NCBI GenBank assembly: GCA_020161665.1
Contig: JAIUPA010000003.1
Span: forward strand, 53,636-117,635
Direction: 5' to 3'
DNA from: Pseudomonadota bacterium
GTDB taxonomy: Bacteria > Pseudomonadota > Alphaproteobacteria > Rhizobiales > Rhizobiaceae
DNA: 64,000 nucleotides
The stretch's first letter is position 1. Each line of letters starts with the position of its first letter. The translations under genes and the position numbers were made by a program. Below the pieces are notes generated by a model that did not search any database, was not told the DNA's origin, and was given only the letters and a program-made list of their open reading frames with translations. Of this stretch, positions 1-9,600 are shown one piece after another.

Positions 1-1394
1 CGCCGATCAACTTCACCGAAGGCCGTGCCGTTCTGCACACGGCACTGCGCAACCGCGCCAACACGCCGGTTCTGGTCGATGGCAAGGACGTGATGCCGGA
101 TGTGAACGCCGTGCTCGATGCCATGGGCGCGTTTGCCGCCGCCATCCGCAGCGGCGCCTTGAAGGGTGCCACCGGCAAGGCCATCACCGATGTCGTCAAT
201 ATCGGCATTGGCGGTTCTGACCTTGGCCCGGCCATGGCAACGCTGGCGCTCGCGCCTTTCCATGACGGTCCGCGCCTGCACTTCGTCTCCAATGTCGATG
301 GCGCGCACATCGCCGACACGCTGAAGACGCTGAACGCCGAAACGACGCTGTTCATCGTCGCGTCGAAGACCTTCACCACCATTGAAACCATGACCAATGC
401 CGCAACGGCCCGCCGCTTCATCGTTGCGGCGCTTGGCGAAGCCGCCGTCGGCGCGCATTTTGCCGCCGTCTCCACCGCCCTCGACAAGGTGGCGGCCTTC
501 GGCATCGGTGCCGAGCGCACCTTCGGTTTCTGGGATTGGGTCGGCGGTCGCTATTCCATCTGGTCGGCCATCGGCCTGCCGCTGATGATTGCGGTTGGCC
601 CGGAAGATTTCGCCCAATTCCTCGCTGGTGCCCATGCGCTGGATGTGCATTTCCGCACCGCTCCCGTGCGCCAGAACCTGCCGATGCTGCTCGGCCTCAT
701 CGGTTACTTCCACCGCAATGTCATGGGCTACGCCTCGCGCGCCATCCTGCCCTATGACCAGCGCCTGTCGCGCTTCCCGGCCTACCTGCAGCAGCTCGAC
801 ATGGAATCGAACGGCAAGTCGGTGACGATCGGCTCGAAGCCCGTGACCGGCGAAACCGGCCCCATCGTCTGGGGCGAGCCGGGCACCAATGGCCAGCATG
901 CGTTCTACCAGCTGATCCATCAGGGCACGACGGTCATCCCGTGCGAATTCCTGATTGCCGCCAACGGCTTTGAGCCGGACCTGCGCCACCAGCACGAATT
1001 GCTGATCTCCAACTGCCTTGCCCAGTCCGCGGCACTCATGAAGGGCCGCACGCTGGAAGAAGCCGCAGACCAGCTGCGCGCCAAGGGGGCCGATGCCGAC
1101 ACCGTGGCAAAGATCGCCCCGCATCGCGTCTTTGAAGGCAACCGCCCGTCGATCACCTTTGTGCATGATCGCCTGACGCCATTTGCCCTCGGCCGCCTCA
1201 TTGCCCTTTACGAACACCGCGTCTTCGTGGAAGGCGTGCTGTTCGACATCAATTCCTTCGATCAATGGGGTGTTGAGCTTGGCAAGGAACTGGCCACGGG
1301 CCTACTTCCCGTTGTAGAAGGAAAAAAGTCCACGGAAGGGCAGGATTCGTCTACGGCGGGCCTCGTCAAGACCCTTCTCGAAGCAAAAGCCTGA
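1..1394 (+). CDS. pgi: Glucose-6-phosphate isomerase, 5' end cut by window
   Basis: Interconverts glucose-6-phosphate and fructose-6-phosphate in the cytoplasm. The reading frame is open from base 3 ([12 protein letters not shown]) to the TGA at 1392-1394, so 463 residues are visible and about 80 N-terminal residues lie upstream of the window; the in-frame GTG/ATG at 90-95 is internal. Family signatures are clear: the sugar-binding [14 protein letters not shown] segment, [14 protein letters not shown] with the conserved Gln-His, and the C-terminal [10 protein letters not shown] signature that carries the catalytic lysine. The next gene follows after 46 bp on the same strand. Confidence 0.97.
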   Translation, partial: PINFTEGRAVLHTALRNRANTPVLVDGKDVMPDVNAVLDAMGAFAAAIRSGALKGATGKAITDVVNIGIGGSDLGPAMATLALAPFHDGPRLHFVSNVDGAHIADTLKTLNAETTLFIVASKTFTTIETMTNAATARRFIVAALGEAAVGAHFAAVSTALDKVAAFGIGAERTFGFWDWVGGRYSIWSAIGLPLMIAVGPEDFAQFLAGAHALDVHFRTAPVRQNLPMLLGLIGYFHRNVMGYASRAILPYDQRLSRFPAYLQQLDMESNGKSVTIGSKPVTGETGPIVWGEPGTNGQHAFYQLIHQGTTVIPCEFLIAANGFEPDLRHQHELLISNCLAQSAALMKGRTLEEAADQLRAKGADADTVAKIAPHRVFEGNRPSITFVHDRLTPFALGRLIALYEHRVFVEGVLFDINSFDQWGVELGKELATGLLPVVEGKKSTEGQDSSTAGLVKTLLEAKA

Positions 1395-1411
1395 TCCGTA
1401 CAGCCTCAAGC

Positions 1412-1439
1412 GCGGGTCGGCCTCACAAAGGAGACCCGC
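1412..1439 (+). promoter_or_regulatory. Hairpin carrying the ribosome binding site of the DUF808 gene
   Basis: GCGGGTC (1412-1418) can pair with GACCCGC (1433-1439), placing the AAAGGAG ribosome binding site (about 1426-1432) in the loop immediately before the TTG start at 1441. It may act as weak terminator for pgi or modulate translation; no T-tract follows. Confidence 0.4.
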
Positions 1440-1440
1440 C

Positions 1441-2403
1441 TTGAGTATCGGATTGCTGGCACTGCTCGATGACGTGGCAGGCATTGCGAAAGTGGCTGCC
1501 GCTTCGCTGGATGACATTGCCGGACAAGCCGCCAAGGCGGGCGTCAAGGCCGCAGGCGCGGTGATCGATGATGCGGCGGTGACGCCGCGTTATGTCGATG
1601 GCTTTGCCGCCGAACGTGAAATTCCCATCGTCTGGAAGATCGCCAAGGGATCGCTGCGCAACAAGCTCCTGATCCTGCTGCCGATTGCACTCGCCCTTTC
1701 CACGCTTCTGCCGGTGATCATCACCCCGCTTTTGATGATCGGCGGTGCCTATCTTTGCTATGAGGGCGCGGAAAAGGTGTTTGGCGCGCTGTTCCCGCAT
1801 CAGGCCCACGCCCATGAGGAATCCGTCGGCTCGATTGACCCGACCGCCGCCTCGCTCGAAGACCAGAAGGTGGCCGGTGCCATCAAGACGGACTTCATCC
1901 TCTCCGCCGAAATCATGACCATTGCTCTGGCCGCCATTCCCGAAGGCGGCTTCTGGATGGAGGCCGTGGTGCTGGCGCTGGTGGCCGTTGGCATTACCAT
2001 CGCCGTCTATGGCGGTGTCGCGCTGATCGTGAAGATGGATGACGCCGGGCTTTATCTCGCCCGCAAGGGCATTGGTGGCGCAACGCGCGCCTTCGGCCGC
2101 TTCCTGGTCAAGGCCATGCCGGTGTTCATGAGCGTTCTGGGCGTGGTCGGCACGGCTGCCATGATCTGGGTTGGCGGCGGCATTGTCCTGCACGGACTGG
2201 CCGAATTCGGCCTCGGTGGCCCCGCCCACATGCTGGAGCTGTGGACCGAAGAAGCCGCCCATGCCCTTCCGGCCATCGGCAGCTTCATCGATTGGGCGGT
2301 CAACGCCTTCGGCTCCGGCATTGCCGGTCTCGCCATCGGCTTTGTCATGATCCCGCTGGCCGGTTACGTCATCAGCCCGCTGTTGAAGGCATTCAAGAAA
2401 TAG
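1441..2403 (+). CDS. DUF808 family inner-membrane protein
   Basis: A 320-residue membrane protein of the DUF808 (YedI-like) family, function unknown. The N-terminus MSIGLLALLDDVAGIAK, followed by a DDIAGQAAKAGVKAAGVIDD-like stretch, is the family hallmark. Several hydrophobic segments are visible, around residues 75-105, 150-190, 220-250 and 295-315. The start is TTG, chosen because AAAGGAG lies just upstream and the family N-terminus begins exactly there. The gene ends 1 bp before the convergent L,D-transpeptidase gene, so the two transcripts meet tail to tail with no visible terminator between them. Confidence 0.88.
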   Translation: MSIGLLALLDDVAGIAKVAAASLDDIAGQAAKAGVKAAGAVIDDAAVTPRYVDGFAAEREIPIVWKIAKGSLRNKLLILLPIALALSTLLPVIITPLLMIGGAYLCYEGAEKVFGALFPHQAHAHEESVGSIDPTAASLEDQKVAGAIKTDFILSAEIMTIALAAIPEGGFWMEAVVLALVAVGITIAVYGGVALIVKMDDAGLYLARKGIGGATRAFGRFLVKAMPVFMSVLGVVGTAAMIWVGGGIVLHGLAEFGLGGPAHMLELWTEEAAHALPAIGSFIDWAVNAFGSGIAGLAIGFVMIPLAGYVISPLLKAFKK

Positions 2404-2404
2404 C

Positions 2405-3037
2405 TCACGCGCGGGCGTGGTTTTCCTGAATGACGATAACCTTCGTGCCCGGCTTTACGCGCTCATAAAGATCCATCACATCGTGGTTCATCATGCGGAT
2501 GCAGCCGCTCGACATGGCCTGACCGATGGACCACGGCTGATTGGTGCCGTGAATGCGGAACATCGTGTCATTGCCGCCGCGATAGAGATACATGGCGCGC
2601 GCGCCCAGCGGATTGGTCGGGCCGCCCGGCATGCCGCCCGCATAGCGGCGGTTCTTGTGCGGATCGCGGCGGATCATGTTGGGCGTCGGCGTCCAGGTCG
2701 GCCATTCCGCCTTGCGGCCCACATAGGCCGAACCGGCAAGCGCCAGCCCTGCCCGACCCACACCCACGCCGTAGCGCATGGCGCGGCCATTGCCGAGCAC
2801 GTAGTAAAGGCGGCGCGCAGGCGTATCGACAACAATCGTACCGGCCGGATGCGTGGTCTCATAAGCCACTTCCGTGCGGCGAAGTTCCGGCTTGATCTTG
2901 TCGATGGAGACCGCCTTCATCGGGTGCGGCTCGTTGGGCCGGTCGCCGTAAAGGGCCTGATGGTCCGTACCGGAGGTGGCACAGCCGGCCATAAGAAGCG
3001 GAAGGCCCAAGAAAAGGCCGCGCGTGAAAAGTGACAT
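2405..3037 (-). CDS. L,D-transpeptidase (YkuD domain) lipoprotein
   Basis: Probable periplasmic L,D-transpeptidase, 210 residues, forming 3-3 peptidoglycan cross-links or anchoring outer-membrane proteins to murein. The N-terminus MSLFTRGLFLGLPLLMAGC is a lipoprotein signal with lipobox LMAGC (Cys19). The YkuD domain occupies about residues 60-205 with the catalytic motif HGTN followed by S-x-GCIRM, which contains the active-site Cys and the partner His. The short length, with no peptidoglycan-binding repeat, is typical of the small rhizobial members. Expressed alone from the 84-bp gap upstream (3038-3121). Confidence 0.93.
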   Translation of the reverse strand: MSLFTRGLFLGLPLLMAGCATSGTDHQALYGDRPNEPHPMKAVSIDKIKPELRRTEVAYETTHPAGTIVVDTPARRLYYVLGNGRAMRYGVGVGRAGLALAGSAYVGRKAEWPTWTPTPNMIRRDPHKNRRYAGGMPGGPTNPLGARAMYLYRGGNDTMFRIHGTNQPWSIGQAMSSGCIRMMNHDVMDLYERVKPGTKVIVIQENHARA

Positions 3038-3121
3038 GAGTGAAATCCCCGAAACCGTAATCCTGCCGCAAAGATTAACGACTATGGTTAATCTGCGGTT
3101 AAGAGCACGATCACGGCGACG

Positions 3122-3706
3122 TTATTGCCCCGAACGGGCGAGAGAATAGAGCCAGTAACCAAGGCCCAGCGCCACCATACCCGCCGCCGCGAAGCCAAGG
3201 AAGTTCACCGCCATATCAGACGCGGCGGTAATATTTCCGGCAAAGGCATAGCCAAGCCCGACATAAAGCCCGACCCAAACCGCCTCGCCCGCAATCCCCC
3301 AGAAGGTGAAATGCGCCCAGGGCTGGGGCGCGGCCCCGGCGGCGAGATTGACGTATGGCCCCAGCGCCGAGGCAAACCAGCGCGACAGAAATACCGCCCC
3401 GCCTCCTTTTCGGGCGAGAAAGTCACGCGCCTTTGAAATGACTTTTGAACGCCGGGAGACGTGCGAGAGCAGCGCCTCGCCGCCATAACGCCCGGCAAAA
3501 TAGCCGGTTTGATCGCCAATCACCGCCCCGCCCAGCGCGCCAACCACCGCCTCGGCAAGGCTCAAATCTCCCGATGCCACGAAACCTCCCGCCGTCAGCA
3601 TGAACACCGAGGCCGGAATCGGTAGCGCCAGACAGGACAGAAACGTCGCCCCGGCCAGAAGCCAGACGCCATAAACGGGAACAAGACCGATCAGCAAGTC
3701 GATCAC
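3122..3706 (-). CDS. DedA family membrane protein
   Basis: A 194-residue DedA-superfamily (SNARE-associated/VTT) inner-membrane protein; family members act in lipid carrier or phospholipid translocation and envelope homeostasis. Seen: hydrophobic N-terminus, the amphipathic re-entrant region LALPIPASVFMLTAGG, GDQTGYFAGRYGG, and the conserved F(L)SRW...LGPYVNLAAG segment. The start GTG overlaps the stop of the upstream gene (GTGA, 3703-3706), implying translational coupling with the small membrane protein before it. Confidence 0.9.
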   Translation of the reverse strand: MIDLLIGLVPVYGVWLLAGATFLSCLALPIPASVFMLTAGGFVASGDLSLAEAVVGALGGAVIGDQTGYFAGRYGGEALLSHVSRRSKVISKARDFLARKGGGAVFLSRWFASALGPYVNLAAGAAPQPWAHFTFWGIAGEAVWVGLYVGLGYAFAGNITAASDMAVNFLGFAAAGMVALGLGYWLYSLARSGQ

Positions 3707-4068
3707 GGCTTCTCCGTCTGTTCAGAAGCCGCCTTCAGCGCCTCAACCGCCTTTTCGATTTCGGCAATGACGGTTTCGACCGGCACACCCCGTTCAGCGG
3801 CCAGCGTCTCAATCGTGCGCCGCTTGCCATCCTTCAAGGGCGGCAGACCCGCCGTGCGCGCCAGTTCCTTGGGATCGACGCCCCAGCTTCGCGCCACGTA
3901 GCCGGGTGTCATCCAGGCGCTGACGGGTTCATAGGCATGGGCCTGCCAGTAGATCACCTGAAAGACGAAACGCCCGGCAAAGAACAGCGCCAGAAGGGCC
4001 GAGAGCGCAAAGGCACCGCCCAGCAGCGGATGACGGCGAAACACACCGAAAAGCGCACCCTTTGCCAT
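3703..4068 (-). CDS. Small single-span membrane protein, function unknown
   Basis: A 121-residue protein I do not recognise. It has one strong transmembrane segment near the N-terminus (about residues 14-38, GGAFALSALLALFFAGRFVFQVIYW), then a soluble part with GYVARSWGVDPKELARTAGLP, which resembles the helix-turn-helix-like start of small regulatory domains, and a Glu/Lys/Ala-rich C-terminus likely helical. ATG at 4068 is preferred over GTG at 4080 because GGAGG lies 5-9 bases before it. It is coupled to the DedA gene by a 4-base overlap, suggesting a joint envelope role. Confidence 0.7.
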   Translation of the reverse strand: MAKGALFGVFRRHPLLGGAFALSALLALFFAGRFVFQVIYWQAHAYEPVSAWMTPGYVARSWGVDPKELARTAGLPPLKDGKRRTIETLAAERGVPVETVIAEIEKAVEALKAASEQTEKP

Positions 4069-4152
4069 CAACACCTCCACGCATCACCAAGGCTCAAGTG
4101 GTAACGCCACAGGCCGCCGAGTCAACGCCTGCGGTGCCGGAGAGCGAAAACA

Positions 4153-4181
4153 AAAAGGCCGGACACGAGGTCCGGCCTTTT
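4153..4181 (-). terminator. Bidirectional rho-independent terminator after the cold-shock gene
   Basis: AAAAGGCCGGAC (4153-4164) and GTCCGGCCTTTT (4170-4181) form a perfect 12-bp stem with loop ACGAG. Read on the minus strand the stem ends in TTTTTGTTTT. It lies 54 bp downstream of the cold-shock stop codon. Confidence 0.9.
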
Positions 4182-4234
4182 CAGGTCTTTCAAAGGGAGC
4201 AGGCCGGGAAACGGCTCGCTCGCACCTTCAAATA

Positions 4235-4444
4235 TTAGGCAGCCTTCAGGTTGCCGGCCGAGCTCTTGCCCGAACGACGATCCGTGAGGATTTCGTAGGA
4301 GACCTTCTGACCTTCGGTCAGAGCGCCCATGCCCGAACGCTCAACAGCAGAGATGTGGACGAAAACGTCCGCGCCGCCGTTGTCAGGCTGAATGAAACCA
4401 AAACCCTTGGTGGTGTTGAACCACTTGACCGTACCAGTGTTCAT
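4235..4444 (-). CDS. Cold-shock protein (CspA family)
   Basis: A 69-residue single cold-shock domain, an RNA/ssDNA chaperone that melts mRNA structure. RNP1 (KGFGFI) and RNP2 (VFVHIS) are intact and the ends GTVKWFN and [15 protein letters not shown] are typical of alphaproteobacterial Csp. ATG at 4444 is preferred to the upstream frame start because AAAGGAA stands 6-12 bases before it. The upstream non-coding stretch up to the tetR promoter allows the long 5' leader usual for csp mRNAs. A strong terminator follows, so the gene is monocistronic. Confidence 0.95.
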   Translation of the reverse strand: MNTGTVKWFNTTKGFGFIQPDNGGADVFVHISAVERSGMGALTEGQKVSYEILTDRRSGKSSAGNLKAA

Positions 4445-4767
4445 AACGATTTCCTTTCGTAGCAATCGTTGTTGTGCCCGCGATACCTTGCGGGCGTCAG
4501 GTCGATGTTTTGAGAGGAAATCAGAAGTAGAGCGTAGAAGCCCGAAAGCGATATCGCAAGCAAAGTTCGATGGCGGGGGGTTATAGCGGATTTACGGGAA
4601 ACCGCAAGAGCATTGAACGCGCGAGTTCCGCAAGACTTCGGCAAACCCCTGAAAAGACCTTGGCGAAACTGTCGATTCTGCCTCGTTCGACACGAGAAGT
4701 TGATGACGACCTCCCGGTCGGCACTATTTTTCCCGATCCCGGCGGCGAACGGCTAACAGCGACAGGA
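4445..4767. other. Intergenic region between cold-shock gene and tetR
   Basis: About 320 bp with no supportable gene. It must hold the promoter and leader of the minus-strand cold-shock gene; I could not fix its -35/-10 with confidence. Base composition is closer to neutral than the flanking genes. Confidence 0.6.
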
Positions 4768-4829
4768 TTGACATATGCAATCTTACGAATTACGACTGAC
4801 GAAATTCAAAATTCGTCAGTCGTAATTCG
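4768..4829 (+). promoter_or_regulatory. tetR promoter with perfect 18-bp inverted repeat operator
   Basis: A perfect -35 TTGACA (4768-4773) is followed 17 bp later by TACGAC (4791-4796). The arms CGAATTACGACTGACGAA (4786-4803) and TTCGTCAGTCGTAATTCG (4812-4829) are perfect inverted repeats separated by 8 bases. The repeat covers the -10 and start region, 14 bp before the tetR ATG, as expected for autoregulation by the TetR protein. Confidence 0.75.
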
Positions 4830-4843
4830 CGAGGCTTGAAAGC

Positions 4844-5452
4844 ATGACACCGCCAGCCGAAACAGACGCCGAGTCGACGCGACAGGACAATATCGCGCGC
4901 ATCCTCGACGCGGCCGATCGCGCCTTCAGGCACTATGGCTACGGCAAGACGACCGTGGCCGACATTGCCCACGACCTCGGCATGTCGACCGCCAACATCT
5001 ACCGCTTCTTTGCCTCGAAAGTGGAAATCCATCAGGCGGTGTGCGCCCGGATGCTGACGGAAAGCTACAGGCTGGCCTTTGAAAATCGCCATCTGCCGCT
5101 CACCGCCAGCGAGCGTTTGCGGCGGCACGTTGAGAGCCAGTATCTCCAGACGGTCGAAACCATGCTCGATGAAACCAAGGTCCACGAAATGATCATCGTG
5201 GCCATTGAGCGCGACTGGGCCGTGATCGAGGAACATCTCGACAGGATTCATGACCTGATTGCCGAAATCATTCAGGACGGCATCGATGCCGGCGAATTTG
5301 CCAAACAGGATGCCGCCATTGCTGCGCGCTGCTTCAGCGCGTCCATGGTCACGCTCTGCCATCCGCAGCTCGTGGCCCAATGCCGTGAAAAGACGAACCG
5401 CGCCACGGTCGACGAACTGGTCGATTTCGCGATCCGTGCGCTGAAGAAATGA
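4844..5452 (+). CDS. TetR/AcrR family transcriptional regulator
   Basis: A 202-residue repressor. Residues about 15-62 form the TetR helix-turn-helix domain: ILDAADRAFRHYGYGKTTVADIA then GMSTANIYRFFASK. The C-terminal half is the all-helical ligand-binding/dimerisation domain. It is first in an operon with the RND adaptor and pump, and the perfect inverted repeat over its own promoter is its probable operator. Inference: pump substrates release the repressor. Similar to regulators of AcrAB/MexAB-type systems but the inducer cannot be read from sequence. Confidence 0.92.
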   Translation: MTPPAETDAESTRQDNIARILDAADRAFRHYGYGKTTVADIAHDLGMSTANIYRFFASKVEIHQAVCARMLTESYRLAFENRHLPLTASERLRRHVESQYLQTVETMLDETKVHEMIIVAIERDWAVIEEHLDRIHDLIAEIIQDGIDAGEFAKQDAAIAARCFSASMVTLCHPQLVAQCREKTNRATVDELVDFAIRALKK

Positions 5453-5513
5453 AAACCAGCCGGACGCCCAGCGCTCCGGTCTCCCGCCGATCCGTTTTGC
5501 CAAAGGTGCGAAC

Positions 5514-6662
5514 ATGATTTCGCTAGACAAGAACCCGCTGTCGTTTTTTGCCCGCCTGGCGCTTTTCGGCGCCCTTTCCCTGGGGCTTTCCTTGGGCCTT
5601 GCATCCTGCAGTGAGGAAAAGAAGGAGGAGACGAAGGAAGTCGTCCGCCCCGTCAAGATCTTCGAGGTTTCCAATGCCCATGGCGGCCAGAAGCTCATCT
5701 ATTCCGGTGCGGTCAAGGCGCGGGTTGAAACGGGCCTCGGCTTCCGTGTCCCCGGCAAGATCGTGGCACGCGGCGTCAATGTCGGTGATCGTGTCAAGGC
5801 CGGCGACATTCTCGCCCGCATCGACCCGACCGACTACCTGTTGAGCGCCCGCACCGCCGAGGCGAACCTTGCCGCGGCGGAAAAAGGCGTTGCGACAGCC
5901 GATCTCGCCAACAAGCGTGCCCAGCAGCTTTACGAAAAGAACGCGACGGCCAAGTCACAGTCCGAACAGGCTGCCCTCAACTATGAACAGGCCGTCTCGA
6001 GCCGCGATGCAGCGGCTTCGGCCCTTGAACAGGCCCTCAATCAGGTGACCTACACCGAGTTGAAGTCCGACCGCGATGGCATTGTCACGGCTGTCAGCGC
6101 CGATACCGGCGCGGTGGTGGCGGCGGGCGCGCCGGTCGCGACCGTGGCCCTCGACAGCGAGAAGGAAATCCAGATCGCTGTGCCCGAAAATGACATCGCC
6201 CAGTTTTCGACCGGCAAGACCGTCAAGGCCAGCTTCTGGTCGGATACGGCACTTGAGCTTGAAGGCCGGGTGCGCGAAGTCTCCGGCAGCGCCGACCCCC
6301 AGTCGCGCACCTTCGCCGTCCGGGTCAGTCTTCCCGCAAACGACAATATCCGCCTTGGCATGACCGCCACCGTCGAAACCATCCCGACTAATGCCTCCGG
6401 CGCGCTGAGTGTGCCACTGGCGGCCCTTGCCGAACAGGAGGGACGCAAAATCGTCTGGACCGTCGATCCGCAGACCTCGACCGTTCATGCGCGGGAAATC
6501 ACGGTCAGCGATTTCACGACCGATGGCGTCAACATCGCAAAGGGTCTGGCCAACGGCGACCTCGTCGTGGTCGCCGGGACGCAATTCATGACCGAGAACC
6601 TGAAGGTGAAGCTGCCGCAGAATGCGACTGCCGAAACCGGCTCCACCCAGGCTGTGCGCTGA
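5514..6662 (+). CDS. RND efflux periplasmic adaptor lipoprotein (MFP/HlyD family)
   Basis: A 382-residue membrane-fusion protein linking the inner-membrane RND pump to an outer-membrane channel. The signal has lipobox LGLASC (Cys near residue 32), so it is lipid-anchored. The order is signal, barrel/lipoyl half (GLGFRVPGKIVARGVNVGDRVKAGDILARID), coiled-coil hairpin of about 65 residues rich in Ala/Gln/Glu, second lipoyl half (SDRDGIVTAVSADTGAVV), then beta-barrel and membrane-proximal domains. The ATG follows AAAGG by 7 bases, 61 bp after tetR. Confidence 0.93.
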   Translation: MISLDKNPLSFFARLALFGALSLGLSLGLASCSEEKKEETKEVVRPVKIFEVSNAHGGQKLIYSGAVKARVETGLGFRVPGKIVARGVNVGDRVKAGDILARIDPTDYLLSARTAEANLAAAEKGVATADLANKRAQQLYEKNATAKSQSEQAALNYEQAVSSRDAAASALEQALNQVTYTELKSDRDGIVTAVSADTGAVVAAGAPVATVALDSEKEIQIAVPENDIAQFSTGKTVKASFWSDTALELEGRVREVSGSADPQSRTFAVRVSLPANDNIRLGMTATVETIPTNASGALSVPLAALAEQEGRKIVWTVDPQTSTVHAREITVSDFTTDGVNIAKGLANGDLVVVAGTQFMTENLKVKLPQNATAETGSTQAVR

Positions 6663-6688
6663 ACAGACGCGACGGAAGGAACACAAAG

Positions 6689-9600
6689 ATGGCCAACCCG
6701 AGCGCCGAGAAGGCACCCTTTAACCTGTCCCGCTGGGCCATCGGTCATCCGAGCATCGCCCGCTTCCTGTTCGCGCTCATCCTCATCACCGGCGCGCTCG
6801 GTCTGATGCGCATGGGCCAGAAGGAAGACCCTGATTTCACCTTCCGCGTCATGGTGGTGCAGGCCGTATGGCCGGGCGCATCCATTCAGGAAATGGAAGA
6901 TCAGGTCGTCAACAAGATCGAGCGCAAGCTGCAGGAAACACCGCATCTCGACTGGGTGAAATCCTATACCCGCGCGGGCAGCGCCATCATCACCCTGCAG
7001 GTCAAGGGCGACACCAATTCGGCACAGGTTGCCGACGCCTTCTATCAGGTGCGCAAGAAGGTGGGCGATATTTCTGACGACCTGCCGGAGGGGCTGCTCG
7101 GCCCCTATTTCAACGACGAGTTTGGCGATACGTTCATCACGCTGCACTCCATCAGCGGTGAGGGTTTCACCTACCCGGAGCTGAAGAAATTCGCGATTCA
7201 GGCGCGCGATTTGCTTTTGACGACGCCGGGCGTCGAGAAGGCTGTGATCATCGGCGACCAGCCTGAGAAGATCTATATCGACGTATCCTCAAAGGTGCTG
7301 GCCGAGCGTCAACTGACGCTGGTCGACATCCAGAACGCCATCAAGGGTCAGAACAATGTTGACCCCGCCGGGTCGGTCGACACCGGCCTGCGCTCGGTGC
7401 GCATTTCCGTGGAAGGCGACCTGAAGCGCGCTGCCGACATTCGCGAACTGCGCCTGCGTGCCGGTGGCCAGATCACCCGGCTGGGCGATATCGCCACCGT
7501 CACCACCGGCCTGGAAGACCCCTACCAGCGCAAGTTCCGCTTTAATGGCGCTGACAGTGTTCAGGTTGGCGTGGTGATGGCGCGCGGCTACAAGGTGACG
7601 GATGTCGGCAAGGCCGTTGAGGCAACCTACCAGCATTTCGAAAGCGCCCTGCCCTATGGCGTCGCGGTTCAGCAGATCTCGAACCAGCCGGAAGTCGTGA
7701 CCGAAGCCGTTGGCGAGTTCATGAAAGCGCTGATGGAGGCGCTGGCCATCGTGCTTGTGGTTTCGTTCCTGTCCATCGGCTGGCGGTCCGGTCTGGTGAT
7801 CGCCATTGCCATTCCGCTGGTGCTCGCCGCCACCTTCGCCATCATGTACGAACTGGGCATTGAGCTACAACGCATCTCGCTGGGCGCGTTGATCATCGCG
7901 CTCGGGCTGCTCGTCGATGACGCGATGATCGTGGTCGAGATGATGGAGCGAAAACTGGAGGAAGGCCTCGTCAAGATCGATGCGGCAAGCTTCGCCTATT
8001 CGTCCACCGCCTTCCCCATGCTGACGGGCACGCTGATCACCACGGCAGGCTTCATTCCAGTCGGATTTGCCGCCTCCACCGCGGGCGAATATGTGCGCAC
8101 GCTGTTTTACGTCGTCGGCATCGCGCTGGTCGTTTCATGGTTCGTCGCGGTCTATTTCACGCCGTGGCTTGGCTACATGATCCTCAAGCAGCGCGGCCAT
8201 GCAGGCGAACATCAGGACGTGTTTGATACCCGCTTCTATCGCGGCCTCAGGGCAACGGTCGGCTGGGCGGTGCACCACCGCATCATCATTATCGCCACGA
8301 CGCTTCTGACCTTCGCCACAAGCCTCTGGGCCTTCCAGTTCATTCCGCAGAACTTCTTCCCGCAATCCTCGCGCCCGGAAATTCTGGTTGATCTCTGGCT
8401 GCCGGAAGGCACCAGCATCAAGGAAGTGGATGCACAGGCCAAGGCACTGGAAACCCGCATCATCGATGATCCGGACAAGCGCTTCGTCGCCACCTATATC
8501 GGCGAAGGCGCGCCGCGCTTCTTCCTGCCGCTCGATCAGCAGCTGCGCAATCCGAACTTCGCGCAATTGCTCGTCATGGCCAATGATGAACCGGCCCGTG
8601 AACGCCTGATCACCAAGCTGCGCACAATTCTCGCCGAGGATTTCCCCTCCATTCGCGGCAAGGTCGATCGCCTCTTCCTCGGTCCGCCGACCGGCTGGCC
8701 GGTGCAGATGCGTGTGACCGGCCCGGATCGCGCGGAAGTGCGCCGCATCGCCGACGCGGTAAAGGCCCGCTTTGCTGCCAATCCCGATCTCGGCGCCATT
8801 CACGACGACTGGCTGGAACCCGTACCGGCCATGAAGCTGGTGATCGATCAGGACCGCGCCCGCGCGCTGGGCGTCACCTCGCAGCGGGTCCGGCAGATGC
8901 TGCAGGCCGCCATGAGCGGCGCACCCATCGACAACTTCCGTGATGGCGAGGAGACGGTCTCCATCGTCGTGCGGGAACCGGACCAGACCCGTTCGCTGCT
9001 GTCAGCCGTGAACTCGGTCTACATTCCGACCGACTTCGGCAACTTCGTGCCGGTGTCGCAGATCGCCAAGGTCGTCCCGACCCTTGAGCCGGGGATTGAA
9101 TGGCGGCGCGACCGTCTGCCCACCATCACCATTCGCGCCACCTTGCCCGACGCGATCCAGCCGAATGACGTGGTCATGAAGATGTTCGCGGATATGAAGG
9201 ACCTTCGCGACGGCCTGTCCCCGGGCTACAAGATCGAGATTCAGGGCGGGGCGGAAGACGCCGCTGAAAGTCAGGGTTCGATTGCCGCCAAGGCACCGAT
9301 CATGCTGGTCATCATCGTCATTCTTCTGATGGCGCAGCTCCAGCATTTCGGAAAGGCAATGCTCGTTCTGGCAACCGGCCCGCTCGGCATCATCGGTGCG
9401 GCGGCCGCCCTGCTCATCAGCGGCGCGCCCTTCGGTTTCGTCGCCATTCTCGGCGTCATCGCGCTGCTCGGCATCATCATCCGCAACTCGATCATCCTCA
9501 TCGACCAGATCGATCAGGACATCAAGGCGGGCATGCCACGACAGGAAGCCATCATCGGTGCAGCCGTCAGGCGTTTCCGCCCGATCATGCTGACGGCGCT